NCBI GenBank assembly: GCA_963697525.1
Contig: OY969087.1
Location: 3,472,001 to 3,536,000 of the forward strand
DNA from: Bradymonas sp963697525
GTDB lineage: Bacteria; Myxococcota_A; Bradymonadia; Bradymonadales; Bradymonadaceae
Length of the DNA stretch: 64,000 nt
Direction of reading: 5' to 3'
Both the position numbers and the translations under genes were made by a program. The notes under the pieces were generated by a model that ran no database searches, was not told the origin of the DNA, and saw only the letters and a program-made list of their open reading frames with translations. Of this stretch, positions 8,068 through 17,418 are shown piece after piece; within the stretch, counting starts at the first letter, position 1; the number at the start of each line of letters is the position of its first letter.

Positions 8068-8763
8068 TCAATCCGCGGCAGTGGCCGTGCGCTCGATGCG
8101 TGTCTCCAACAGCTCGATGTCGACGAGCGCGGCGCGATCGTCGGAGGCGACCGCGGCGCTCCTGGCGTTGTGAACCCAGGTGCGTGCGGCCTCGATCCCT
8201 CCGAAGCGCCACAGATCCTCGGCGATGTCGAGGCGAAGCTCGGCGTCGTCGGGAAACTCGGCCACCAACTCCTCGAGGGCGGTCGCGTCATCACCGGTGG
8301 CTACAAATTCGATAATTCCCTTCAACTCGCGTGCCTGGATGTCGCTGTCCCAGCGCTGCAGGTGGACGCGTAGTTGCTCGAGCGCCTCGTCGAGCCGGCC
8401 GGCGTCGGCCAGGTCGAGGGCGACGCCGCGCGAGATCTCCGAGTAGATGATCACGGGGTGTTCGGCCTCCGAGGCCAGCAACAGGCGCGCGGTGTCCAGG
8501 TAGCGCTCGACCTCGCCCAGGCGGCGCCACGCTCGGGCCAGGGCCCAGCGGTCGAAGTCGTCGAGGGCGCTCGGGTCGAGCGCGTCGAGCTCATCGGCGC
8601 TGGCGTGGACGATGCCCTCATGGCGGGCAATCTCGGCCTGGGTCATCACGTCGGCGACCTCATAGGCATAGCCGAAGGCTTGATCAAGGTACTCCGGGTA
8701 GTTGTCCTCGATCGAGCGATGGGGTCGCGGGGTGTGGGAGGGGCTGGGAGCTTGCTCGTCCAT
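8068..8763 (-). CDS. TPR-like helical repeat protein
   Basis: 231 aa from the ATG at 8763. The body is alpha-helical with TPR-like periodicity, e.g. ALARAWRRLGEVERYLDTARLLL, GVALDLADAGRLDEALEQLRVHL and DAELRLDIAEDLWRFGGIEAARTWV. No signal peptide, so it is probably cytoplasmic. Its start lies 17 bp beyond the end of the M61 peptidase gene on the same strand, so the two are likely cotranscribed. It converges tail-to-tail with the GltJ-like gene. A protein-binding role is inferred from the fold only. Confidence 0.8.
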   Translation of the reverse strand: MDEQAPSPSHTPRPHRSIEDNYPEYLDQAFGYAYEVADVMTQAEIARHEGIVHASADELDALDPSALDDFDRWALARAWRRLGEVERYLDTARLLLASEAEHPVIIYSEISRGVALDLADAGRLDEALEQLRVHLQRWDSDIQARELKGIIEFVATGDDATALEELVAEFPDDAELRLDIAEDLWRFGGIEAARTWVHNARSAAVASDDRAALVDIELLETRIERTATAAD

Positions 8764-8780
8764 GAAAAAACCTGGTTGAT

Positions 8781-10471
8781 TCAGTGGTTGGTAGCCGTAT
8801 GGGGTGCGGGCTGCGGAAACATCTTGTGAAACGGGCTGTTGGCCCGTTTGACGGGCAGCAGCCGGGAGCCTTCCTGCTGGCCGCGGTCCAGCCAATGCAG
8901 CCCGGCGAGGTCGAAGATCGTCGACGGGTCGAGCGTCTTGGCGCCAGCCACATAGGTATCCCACAGCTTGACCGCCGGAGAGCTTGGCGAGCCGGAGACC
9001 TCCACGAGCGCGGCGCGCAGGTCGGCGGCGTCGTAGAGTCCGCCGCCGCGCCGGCGTCGCGCGAGCAGCCGGGCGACCCAATCCTGCAGGCCGATCCGCC
9101 CCTGGGAGCCGCGCAGCAGCATGGCATCCAGGCCGACGCCGAGCAACACCCCCCGATCGTAGGGCAGGCGGGCGCGGTCGGTCTGCGTCGAGCGTTGCCC
9201 GCGCGCGGCCGGGTTGCGCTCGTAATAGCTGGCCGAGCGCGACAACTCGCGCAGCACGTCCGATCGGCTGAACAGCCCCAGGCTGGCCAGCGTCTTGATG
9301 GCCATATAGTGGGTGATGCCCTCCTTGAACCAGCGCGTCTGGCGTTCGGCGGCCGGCTGAGGCGTCAGAAAGTGGCCGTTCCACAGGTGGAAGGCCTCGT
9401 GGGCGAGCAGCAGCAGGGCCTGATCGTCGAGCGGCTGGTCGGCGGGGATCTCGACGACGAACCCGCCACGGCGCCCGACGCCGCGCCGCTCCTGGCTGCC
9501 GCCGGAGATGGCGCGCACGTACGCGCTCACCGGCCCGACGTCGCCGAAACGCTGGCGGTAGGCGCCCAGCAGTTGGGCGATGCGCGCGCTGAATCGGCCG
9601 CGGTCGACGGCGACGGCGGGGTCGAAGCCCACGGTCAGGTTGGAGGCATGGGCCCCGGTCGCCGGGTGTTCGAGGTGCAGCCCGGGACCGGCGGCGATGA
9701 ACGCGTCGCGCAGCGCCCCGGGCGTGGCGGCCAGGTAGCCGTGGACGGTGGCGCCCTCGACGGCGTGGGAGGCGCGCGCCTGCACCTGCTTCCAGGTGGC
9801 GAGCATATGCCAGCTCGACGGGGCGCGCACCTCGATGGGGATGTCGCGCACCTGGCTGGAGATCTGTTCGCTGGGCAGGATCAGAAACGCCGGGCCGTAG
9901 GCGAAGAGCACGCGGTCGAAGTAGCGCGGATGAAACCGCTCCAGGTCCGCCTTGCGCCGGCGCAACTCCACGGCGTAGTCGAGCTGGACCCACTGTTCGT
10001 CGCTGGATTCGACGTCGATGCGCCCCTCGCTGCGGCTGATAGTAAAGGCGAGGGGGCCGTCGGGGCCGTGCGCCCCCTGGATGCTGATGTCCTGGGCGTA
10101 GTCCGAGCGTCCCGCCCATTGCCCGGGAAGAAAAAGGAGGTGCGCTGCGGCGGATGCAGCAGGCGCACGTGCACCAGCAACCGGCGCGTGCCCACCTCGA
10201 TCTGGTACCACAAGACGCCGTGGCGCAGGTGTTCGGCCGGGTGGGGGCGCGCCGGTTCTTCGTCGGGAGCCGTCCCCACCAGATGCTCGAAAGTGTTGTC
10301 GGGCGTGGGTTTGCCGCTCTGGCAGCCCCCGAGCACGGTCGACAGCATCAAGAGCAGGGCGAAGAGTCGTCGCTCGGCCCGCGCCCACACCACCACGCCT
10401 CCGGCGGTTTGGCCAGGTGTGGCGCCGGGCGTCGGGCCGACTTCGGACAGCGTTGAGGGGGGATGTGTCAT
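8781..10471 (-). CDS. M61-family peptidase lipoprotein, frameshifted
   Basis: Metallopeptidase of the M61 glycyl-aminopeptidase type. The zinc site is clear: HEAFHLWNGH gives HExxH and FKEGITHYMA the distal Glu. The N-terminus from ATG 10471 has a lipoprotein signal (LFALLLMLSTVLGGC). That frame runs to TSFFFPG and the peptidase continues in the -1 frame as LFLPGQWAGRSDYAQDI, so the gene is split near 10130 at a run of five T on the coding strand. Restoring a sixth T gives one protein of about 560 aa with uninterrupted family similarity. It is either a sequencing error or a broken gene. It lies divergent from the response regulator and upstream of the TPR-like gene. Confidence 0.8.
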
Positions 10472-10574
10472 TCGGAATGTAAGCTTGTTCGTCTCGCAGA
10501 ACCGTGGTTATATAAACCGACCAAAGACCCAGCCTTGTCAAGCTTATTGCTACCGAGCCTACGCTGACCTGCCC

Positions 10575-12155
10575 ATGCATCGCATCCTCATAGTCGACGA
10601 AGACGAGCACCTGCTGTGGGCCCTCGAAAAGAATCTCTTCCCCGAGCGCGACGACCTTCGCGTCATCACCGCGACTGACGGTGAGGCGGGCATGGAGATC
10701 CTCAAAGGGGGCGACGTCGACCTGCTTGTGTCGGACATCAAGATGCCCGGCAAGGTCGACGGTTTCCAGTTAATCCTTCGTGCCAAGGAGATCGCCCCCG
10801 ACGCCCGTGTGGTCATCATGACCGCGTTCGGCTCAGGGCGCATCGAGAGCTTCGCCGACCGCATGGGGATTACGCACTACATCGAAAAGCCGTTCAATAT
10901 CAGCGAATTGCGCGATATGGCGCTCGATCTGCTCGACGAGAAGGAGGGCTTCCAGGGGATGCTCTCCGATCTGGAGCTGACCGACATCATCCAGATGCTG
11001 TGTCTGGCCAAGCGCACCACGCTGCTGCACCTCAAGCACAAGGACCACCGCGGCAAGATCGTGTTCGACCGCGGCGATCTGGTGCACGCCGAGTTCGACG
11101 CCGAGGAAGGCGCCGTGGCGGTCTACCGCATGTTGGCGCTTCGTCAGGGCGACATTTTCATGGAGTCCGACGCCGACTACGACGAGCGCACCATCCATAT
11201 GGGCTGGCAAGATCTGTTGCTCGAGGCGGTCAAGCGCGCCGATGAGCAGCGCCTGGCCGAGGGGAACGGGGTCGAGGAAGACAGTTCGACCGACGGCACG
11301 CCGTTTGCGAGCTTTCGGCCCAGCGAGTCCGCCGAGATCGATCTCAAGGCCGTCGAAGAGGACGCCGCGGAGCCCGACGCCGATACCACCGGCGACGACA
11401 ACACCGATCGCCTGACCGGCGATTCCTTCTTCACCGAGGAGGAGCTCGAGGAGATCGGTATGGCGAGCTCCGAGGCCATCGAAAGCGCCGATGTCTTCGG
11501 CAGCGATTCGCAGGCGTCGGAGCTCTCCGAGGCCTCGGAGCCCGACGTGGAGCCTCCGCTGCTGCATATGTCGGAAGCGTCGGAAGAATCGGAAGCGTCG
11601 GAAGAATCGGAAGAATCGGAAGAATCGGAAGAATCGGAAGAATCGGAAGAATCGGAAGAATCGGCAGCGCCCGAGACGCCCGACCCGATCGACGAGGACG
11701 CGCTCGCCGCCGACGGTGGTCATGCGCTCGGCGACGAGTCCAGCGGCCCGGAGGTGCTCGAGGAGGTCGCGCCGGCCCCGCTGTCGGCGATGGGCGTGCT
11801 CGAGGATTTCGTCGAAGAGTGCACGCACTTGCGTCTGACGGGCATCTGCGGCCCGAACGCCGACGCCGCCGCCAACTTCGTGGAGGCCCAGCGCGCCGGC
11901 AGCCACGAGCCCGACGCCATCTCCACGGGCGTGCTCGGGGTCGTCGAGAGCGCTCGGCGCGTCGCCGCGTCACTCGAAGCGAACACCGATACACACGAGG
12001 TCCAGTTGACCCTGGTCGATGCCTACGTGGTCATGCGCCGCGTGGGCGACGGAGCTCATTTCCACTTCACTGTGGTCGATCGCGAGGCGAGCCTGGGCGT
12101 GGTGCTGGTGCTCATGCGTCAATTCGCCGAACGCCTGGCCGACGTCCTCGCCTAG
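10575..12155 (+). CDS. Response regulator REC-DUF4388-Roadblock-like
   Basis: 526 aa from the ATG at 10575 (LIVDEDEHL); the open frame further upstream is antisense to the peptidase gene. REC domain 1-120 has acidic D8/D10, phospho-acceptor D54 (VSDIKMPG), T83 and K105, so it should be phosphorylatable. A DUF4388/PATAN domain follows (about 125-225, GMLSDLELTDIIQMLCLAKRT). Next come a long acidic region with Glu-Ser-Glu repeats and a C-terminal alpha/beta domain (about 400-526) resembling Roadblock/LC7. The next gene, 24 bp downstream, is a stand-alone Roadblock-like protein. The pairing suggests signalling to a small Ras-like GTPase, as in myxobacterial polarity control; that is inference. 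No kinase gene is directly adjacent on this strand. Confidence 0.85.
   Translation: MHRILIVDEDEHLLWALEKNLFPERDDLRVITATDGEAGMEILKGGDVDLLVSDIKMPGKVDGFQLILRAKEIAPDARVVIMTAFGSGRIESFADRMGITHYIEKPFNISELRDMALDLLDEKEGFQGMLSDLELTDIIQMLCLAKRTTLLHLKHKDHRGKIVFDRGDLVHAEFDAEEGAVAVYRMLALRQGDIFMESDADYDERTIHMGWQDLLLEAVKRADEQRLAEGNGVEEDSSTDGTPFASFRPSESAEIDLKAVEEDAAEPDADTTGDDNTDRLTGDSFFTEEELEEIGMASSEAIESADVFGSDSQASELSEASEPDVEPPLLHMSEASEESEASEESEESEESEESEESEESEESAAPETPDPIDEDALAADGGHALGDESSGPEVLEEVAPAPLSAMGVLEDFVEECTHLRLTGICGPNADAAANFVEAQRAGSHEPDAISTGVLGVVESARRVAASLEANTDTHEVQLTLVDAYVVMRRVGDGAHFHFTVVDREASLGVVLVLMRQFAERLADVLA
11573..11665 (+). repeat. 9-bp GAAGAATCG tandem repeat
   Basis: Repeats of tcggaagaa/tcggaagcg encode (SEE/SEA)n inside the acidic linker of the response regulator. 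The later copies are identical at the DNA level, pointing to recent slippage. Length changes stay in frame. Confidence 0.85.
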
Positions 12156-12179
12156 CTGACCCCAAGCCCAACGACCGCC

Positions 12180-12566
12180 ATGTCCGATCTGTTTAGCGTA
12201 CTCGAAGATCTCTCCGCCCAGCTTCCCGGCTGCAAAATGGCCAGCATCGTGGATCTGGAGTCGGGGATGCAGCTCGCCTGTGTCACACAGGCCGACGCCG
12301 CCGGGGCGGCGGGCGCGGATGCCTTTCAGAGCGAGCTGTACCGTCGCGTCGAGCAGTTAGTGCCCTCGCTGGGAGCCGACGGCCCGTTGGAGTCGGTCGT
12401 GCTCGAGTCGGGAGAGACGACCTTCGTCTCCGAGCCTATCGGGGGGACGGGGTATTTCTGGCATGTCGCCACCGCGTCCAAGACCACGCTGGGGTTTACC
12501 CAGGCGATCATGCGCAAGTTCCGCACCCGCATTCTCGAGAGCGTCACCGCGCTGGTAGGCGATTGA
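12180..12566 (+). CDS. Roadblock/LC7-like protein
   Basis: 128 aa, the size of MglB-type Roadblock proteins, with alternating strands and helices (LFSVLEDLSAQLPGCKMASIVDLESGMQLAC..., ending FRTRILESVTALVG). It follows the REC-DUF4388-Roadblock gene by 24 bp, most likely as one operon. Roadblock proteins act as dimers that bind small GTPases or scaffold complexes; the partner is not visible here. It converges with the histidine kinase gene 7 bp away. Confidence 0.7.
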   Translation: MSDLFSVLEDLSAQLPGCKMASIVDLESGMQLACVTQADAAGAAGADAFQSELYRRVEQLVPSLGADGPLESVVLESGETTFVSEPIGGTGYFWHVATASKTTLGFTQAIMRKFRTRILESVTALVGD

Positions 12567-12573
12567 GGCCGGC

Positions 12574-13650
12574 TTATTGAGCGGCGCCCAAAAACTCGTC
12601 GCCGTCGGTCAACGGCAGGCGCACCGTCACGGTGGTGCCGCGTTTGCTCGACCCGTCGAAGGACCACTCTCCTCCCACCCGCTGCAACATCTCGCTGGCG
12701 TTGGTCAGCCCCAGGCCCAGGTGGCCGGCTTTGGTCGTAAAGAAGGGGTCTTCGCAGCGATCGCGCGCGCTGCGCGGCATGCCCGGCCCGTCGTCTTTGA
12801 TGCGGAATTCGACCAGATGCTCGTCGATCTGTTCGATGAAGATGACCACGGCGTCGTTGCGCGAGCTGGCCTCGATGGCGTTGGTCACCACCGGCAACAG
12901 CACTCCCTCCAGGATACTGGCGGCGATGAACGCCTCGTCGTCGGCGCTCTTGACCTTGCATTTGACGGGGATATTGCCGCGGCTCCACGCCGCCAGGACG
13001 TCGGCGAGTTCGAGGACGCGCAGCGGCTGGTCGGACTCGGCCCCAAACAGGTTGACCATCGAGGTCTGGCCCATCTGGGCGACGGCGGCGCGCAGCTCGT
13101 CGAGCCCGTTGATCATGCGCGCGCCGGTCTCCACGGCGGCCTCGGGCACGTCTCGTAGCACCTCGGCCAGGGCTCGGATGCCCGACAGCTTCTGGTTGAG
13201 GAATTCGGAGACGGTCGTCTGCACGTCGCGCAAGATCTCGCGGCGTACCCGGCGCCGCTCCCATTCGTAGCCCTGAATGACCGCGCTCTCGTCGGTAATG
13301 TAGAACGTACAGGCGCGCCCCTTCTGGTTGCCCTCCACGGCGGGAAGGCTCCAGTAGCGAAAGCCCTTATTGCCGCTGAGGCTGCCGTTGACGGCCACGT
13401 GGTATTCGATGACGCCGTTGGAACGGCGCACCACCCTCGAAAAGCTCATATACGGCGGGTCGTCGGGATCGAAGAGGTGATAGATGGACGGCGCATGGCG
13501 GCTGTCGACCTCGAGGATGTCGAAGAAGAAAGCAGGCGCCTCCAAGATGGTCCCGTCAGGGCCCAACACGAGCAGGCCGCCGGGGAATGGATTTCGCGGT
13601 TTGGAACTCAACGTTTCATTTGGTCGGCGTAGAGTGGACGGGCAACTCAA
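12574..13650 (-). CDS. Histidine-kinase-like protein without a phospho-acceptor His
   Basis: About 358 aa, no membrane segment. An N-terminal PAS-like sensor (about 22-125, GLLVLGPDGTILEA) leads to a two-helix dimerisation region and a complete GHKL ATPase: N box LLPVVTNAIEAS, G1 DDGPGMP, F box DPFFTTK, G2 GHLGLGLT. Where HisKA kinases have the H box, this protein reads VSEFLNQKLSGIRAL with no histidine, so normal autophosphorylation is doubtful. The start is uncertain: the only upstream option is a TTG at 13650 overlapping the stop of the FadL-type gene, with no clear ribosome binding site. Overlap suggests cotranscription with that porin. Confidence 0.8.
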   Translation of the reverse strand: MSCPSTLRRPNETLSSKPRNPFPGGLLVLGPDGTILEAPAFFFDILEVDSRHAPSIYHLFDPDDPPYMSFSRVVRRSNGVIEYHVAVNGSLSGNKGFRYWSLPAVEGNQKGRACTFYITDESAVIQGYEWERRRVRREILRDVQTTVSEFLNQKLSGIRALAEVLRDVPEAAVETGARMINGLDELRAAVAQMGQTSMVNLFGAESDQPLRVLELADVLAAWSRGNIPVKCKVKSADDEAFIAASILEGVLLPVVTNAIEASSRNDAVVIFIEQIDEHLVEFRIKDDGPGMPRSARDRCEDPFFTTKAGHLGLGLTNASEMLQRVGGEWSFDGSSKRGTTVTVRLPLTDGDEFLGAAQ

Positions 13651-15134
13651 TCATAGTGATACGTCACGCCAAAACTGGCCAGTTGAAAACTCGACGACCA
13701 AGTGCCGTCATTCTGCGGGTTGGTCGGCAGATGGCCGTCGGTGCAGCCAGCGTCGGAGTAATTGGGGCCATTACAGCCCGCCAGCGGCGCTTGCTCGTAG
13801 ATCTTGCCGTCGGTGACGTGGCGGTCGGGCGAAAAGACGTGCATGTAGGCGACGTCGAGGTCGAGGTGGTTGTACACCCGAAAGGTGGCCCCGGCGCCGG
13901 CGGCGATGCGATTCCAACTGACGAAGTCCAGGTTGGTGTATTGGGCGGTCTGCGCGCCGGTCTCATAGTAGCCACCCAGGTGGCCGATGAGCCAGGAGTT
14001 GACCGCGTAGCTGCCGCCGAAGCGGAAGCTGTAGGTGTCCTGGTAGCCCTTGGTCTGGTAGATCGTGCTCAGGTCCTGGTTGACGTCGCCGGCGATGTGG
14101 ACGTCGCCGGCGGGGGTGATCTTGAAATAGTCCACCCGTGACCAGTCCTCCCAGACCATATTGAACTCGACGTCGTAGCGCGGCAGGTCGGCGTCGCCGG
14201 GATCGGTGCCCGCCTCCATGCCGAAGCCCACGCGCAGCGACCCCGCCTGGGCGGTGTTGAGGGTCAGCCCGTTGTCGGTCAGGTTGCCCAGGTTGGCGTT
14301 GGGGGCCTTGGTCATGGTGGCTGTGCCCGTGGCCTTCCAGGAGATCGGCGGCCGGTAGGAGGCCGCCAGACGGAAGCCGTGGTAGTCGTAGGCAAGGCCG
14401 GCGACGCCGGTAAACGCCCAGTCGCTCAGTCCCTTGCCGGTGAACACGGAGTCGTTGCCGGGGTCTTCTTTCTTCTCCTCACCGATGGCGCCGTGGACGG
14501 CCAGCGTAAAGTCGCTGGTCAAGTAGCTGGCCATGCCCGACAGGCCCACGCTCAGGTTGCCGAAGCGGCCCAGGTGGAAGCGGTAGCCCGCCCCCACGGT
14601 GGTGTAGATCTCGAGCAGCGACGAGTCGACCATCATATAGCGCCCGGCGCTGTTCGGGTCATAGCTGCAGCCGCTGTCGCTCTCCTTGCCGTAGCAGCGC
14701 GTGCCGTAGGCGCTGGGGCCGAAGACGCCGGCCGCCAGGGTGAAATCATCGGTCCCCAGATCCCAACTCGCCGTCAGAAACGGCGCCGGGAAGATGCCCG
14801 CCTTATTCTCCACGGGCTCGAAGCTCTGGCCCTGTTGGAGGGGATCGCGCTGGAACTTCAGGTTCATGTTGACGAGGTTGGCGTCCAGCAACACCTGGGC
14901 GCCGCGCGCCCGCGGTAGCAGCGCCGGGTTGAAGTACAGCGCGCTGGGGTCGCGTTTGTTGACCGCGCCGGTGCCACCGCGGGCGACCGACTTGGTGGTG
15001 TTCTCGGGGACCTCGAAGCCACCGGCGAACGCGCGGGTTGCCGGACCGACGACCAAGGCGACGCTCGCCGCGGCCAACAAGGCACGGGCGAGGCGAGCGC
15101 GACGCTTCCGGGACAGATCTACTGCGTGGTTCAC
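13647..15134 (-). CDS. FadL/OMPP1-type outer membrane protein
   Basis: 495 aa beta-barrel protein of the OmpP1/FadL/TodX family, which passes long-chain fatty acids and other hydrophobic molecules through the outer membrane. GTG at 15134 is preferred: GGAAGG lies about 8 nt upstream, and it places a signal peptide at the start (RARLARALLAAASVALVVGPATRAFA). The mature N-terminus GGFEVPENTTKSVARGGTGAVNKRDPSALYFNPALL is the classic FadL plug/NPA motif. It ends in an aromatic-rich strand (FGVTYHYD). It overlaps the downstream kinase-like gene by 4 nt and lies 13 bp after the methyltransferase gene. Confidence 0.88.
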   Translation of the reverse strand: MNHAVDLSRKRRARLARALLAAASVALVVGPATRAFAGGFEVPENTTKSVARGGTGAVNKRDPSALYFNPALLPRARGAQVLLDANLVNMNLKFQRDPLQQGQSFEPVENKAGIFPAPFLTASWDLGTDDFTLAAGVFGPSAYGTRCYGKESDSGCSYDPNSAGRYMMVDSSLLEIYTTVGAGYRFHLGRFGNLSVGLSGMASYLTSDFTLAVHGAIGEEKKEDPGNDSVFTGKGLSDWAFTGVAGLAYDYHGFRLAASYRPPISWKATGTATMTKAPNANLGNLTDNGLTLNTAQAGSLRVGFGMEAGTDPGDADLPRYDVEFNMVWEDWSRVDYFKITPAGDVHIAGDVNQDLSTIYQTKGYQDTYSFRFGGSYAVNSWLIGHLGGYYETGAQTAQYTNLDFVSWNRIAAGAGATFRVYNHLDLDVAYMHVFSPDRHVTDGKIYEQAPLAGCNGPNYSDAGCTDGHLPTNPQNDGTWSSSFQLASFGVTYHYD

Positions 15135-15147
15135 GGGGCAACCCTTC

Positions 15148-16764
15148 CTATTCGCTGGTTTCCTGTTCGGTCGCCTCTTTGGGGGCGTCCGCTTCGTCGG
15201 CCTCATCTGCGTCGTCGGCCGCGTCCTCCTCGTCGGTCCCGGTGGCGGCATCGCTGGCCTCGGCCTGGTCGTCGTCGTCGTCCTCAGACGCGTCGTCGTC
15301 AGCGTCCCGGACGTCGTCGGCCGCATCGGCGGCCTTGAGCTCCGCCAGGCGCGCCTCGCGCGAGGCCAGCACCTGCTCGATGCGCTCGCGCTCGGCCTTG
15401 AGCGACTCGATCTGGGCCTCGACGTCGTCGGGGTCGTCGATCGCGGCGAGGTCGTCGAGCGGCGGCGCGTCGGAGTTCTCGCGAACCTCGTCGAGCTTGA
15501 ACACGTTGGTCGTCGCCGTCTCCGAGAAGTCGTCGCCGCCGGCGGGCGCGTCGGCGTCGGTCTGCTGTTCCCATTGGTGGACGGTGTTGACCAGGTGGTT
15601 GATATATTCGTCGCGCTCGCTAAGGGCGGCCTCGGTCTGGCGCAGGACCTGGTCGAAGTCGCGGCGCACCTGGTGGTAGAGGTCCGACAGATGGGCCATC
15701 TGCGATTCCAACTCGACCACCCGGTTGGGCTCGCCGGCCGCCGGGCGCCGCGGGGGCAGGGTCGGGCGCTGGTGGACGGTGGTGGGGGTCTTATCCCAGT
15801 CGCCCCCGGGGTCGAATTCGCGGGTCAGTGGTTCGTCGTCGTCGCTGCTCACCGGCTCGTCGAGCACTTCCTCGAAGGCGGAGGGCTCGCCGCCGATCGA
15901 TTGGCGCACCTGCAGATCGTCGATCATCTGCTCGAGGCGCTCGACGATATTGTAGTAGGGCAGCCGGATCTCGCGCAGCGGGGCCGGCGGCAGGTGGGCG
16001 TCGCCGCAAAAGAAGATCTCGACGGCCGGAGCCTCGGCGTCCTCCGAGCTCAGGTGGCGGTCGACGGGGATCCACTGGCCAGCCTGGCGGGGGCGCTCGT
16101 CGGTGTCGTCACTGCGCCAAAGGCCGCCATCGTCGCCATCGGGAACCCGGCGCATTTGCTCGTCGTCGGCCAGGTCGGCGTCGGCGAGGGCGTCGGGCTC
16201 GAACACATAGCTGATGTGGGGGCGCTGGACGATGCTGGCGATGGTGTCGAAATATTGGGATAGCTCGCCGATCTGGGGCACACGCTCGTCGCTCTGCCCG
16301 ATGGCCACCTGGTTGGACGAGCTCGCATAGCCGTAGCGCGGCAGGAGCGACTCCAGCCCGGCCACCTTGGTGCGCTCCAGGGCGCAGATGTACTCGCCGC
16401 CGTCGCGCAGTACCCGGCGCACCTCCATGAGCAGGTTGGGATCGGTGATGGGGCTGGCCGGATCCAGGCAGACGACGACGTCGAAGGTGTCGTCGGCGAA
16501 TTCGAGCTCTTCCCAGAACATCACGTGGAATTCCAGGCCCTGCTTGTCGTGTTTGATGCGCGCCAACTCCAGGACCTCGGGGCGATGGTCGACCCCGTCG
16601 ACCGACTCGGCCCCCAACTCCAGCAACAACGACGAGCCGATGCCCGTGCCACAGCCGATGTCGAGCACTCGGCTGCCGCGCACGCGCTCGGCCAGCAACA
16701 GATAGCGAGGAAGCAGGGCGTGCCACTCACCATCGAGGGTATGCGTTCCAAAATAGCGATTCAT
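15148..16764 (-). CDS. SAM-dependent methyltransferase with long acidic coiled-coil tail
   Basis: 538 aa from the ATG at 16764. Residues about 30-160 form a class I methyltransferase: motif I VLDIGCGTGIGSS, then GVDHRPEVLELAR, FDVVVCLDP and an FxxVLRDGGEYI-like segment. The remaining two thirds are not typical of the family. A central acidic region leads to a heptad-like segment (VVELESQMAHLSDLYHQVRRDFDQVLRQTEAALSERDEYI). The C-terminus is dominated by Asp, Glu and Ala (DDDASEDDDDDQAEASDAA). The substrate is unknown. The FadL-type gene follows within 13 bp. Confidence 0.82.
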   Translation of the reverse strand: MNRYFGTHTLDGEWHALLPRYLLLAERVRGSRVLDIGCGTGIGSSLLLELGAESVDGVDHRPEVLELARIKHDKQGLEFHVMFWEELEFADDTFDVVVCLDPASPITDPNLLMEVRRVLRDGGEYICALERTKVAGLESLLPRYGYASSSNQVAIGQSDERVPQIGELSQYFDTIASIVQRPHISYVFEPDALADADLADDEQMRRVPDGDDGGLWRSDDTDERPRQAGQWIPVDRHLSSEDAEAPAVEIFFCGDAHLPPAPLREIRLPYYNIVERLEQMIDDLQVRQSIGGEPSAFEEVLDEPVSSDDDEPLTREFDPGGDWDKTPTTVHQRPTLPPRRPAAGEPNRVVELESQMAHLSDLYHQVRRDFDQVLRQTEAALSERDEYINHLVNTVHQWEQQTDADAPAGGDDFSETATTNVFKLDEVRENSDAPPLDDLAAIDDPDDVEAQIESLKAERERIEQVLASREARLAELKAADAADDVRDADDDASEDDDDDQAEASDAATGTDEEDAADDADEADEADAPKEATEQETSE

Positions 16765-16988
16765 GGGCCTCTGGGTTGTGCAGGTCAGACGCGCACCGCC
16801 ACCGAGCGGAGCTGTGCCGGCGCACAAGGGTCACGGTGGGGAGTCGAGTTTCGGTCAATGATTCCGGCGCGATTATAGGCAGAAGGCGCCGGTTGACGCA
16901 ACGTGTGGCAAGGCGGGCACGCGTTGGGCGCGCAACGCGGGGGGCAGGGCGTGGGTGGCCGGGGGAGGCCGCGTCTGGCAGGGACGTT

Positions 16989-17177
16989 CTAGAAGCGAAG
17001 TCCCCACTCGGCACGGTAGCGCAGCCAGCGGTAGGTCAGCCAGGCGGTCGCGGGGGCGCCGGCGATCAGAAACCACGGCGACACCGCGAGGACGAACATC
17101 ACGGTCAGCGACGCCGAGCCCAACGCGGCGTAGCCTTTTTGGCGGGCGGTCTGTTTGGTCAACTCAGTGCGTCTCAT
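16989..17177 (-). CDS. Small two-TM membrane protein
   Basis: 62 aa from ATG 17177, with a good GGGAGAGAAAG ribosome binding site. The basic N-terminus (MRRTELTKQTARQKG) is followed by two hydrophobic segments (LGSASLTVMFVLAVSPWFLIAG and a shorter APATAWLTY), then a basic tail. The open frame continues far upstream, but only this part looks like protein. No known family recognised; divergent from psd. Confidence 0.65.
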   Translation of the reverse strand: MRRTELTKQTARQKGYAALGSASLTVMFVLAVSPWFLIAGAPATAWLTYRWLRYRAEWGLRF

Positions 17178-17418
17178 ACTTTCTCTCCCTCGACGTAGTA
17201 ATGGAGTCGAGCACTGCGAGCCGGTCTCACTACGCATTGTCAGTCCCAGCATCGTGGCGTCAAGGGCCGTCGAAACAAAGTTCGCCGTGTGCCGTCTGCC
17301 CGTACCACGCCCGCGAATTGACATTGCCGGCGCGGCGATGCAAGGTCGCCGCCGATCACCGAGGGGGTGGGTCGCCCCCCGCCCGACCGCAGACGCAACG
17401 ACGACGTGAGGATCGCCG

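Noticed and set aside
10120..10145. Programmed -1 frameshift in the M61 peptidase
   Set aside because: The heptamer C TTT TTC would leave a mismatch in the P site after slipping, and no stimulatory stem is evident, so an indel is more likely.
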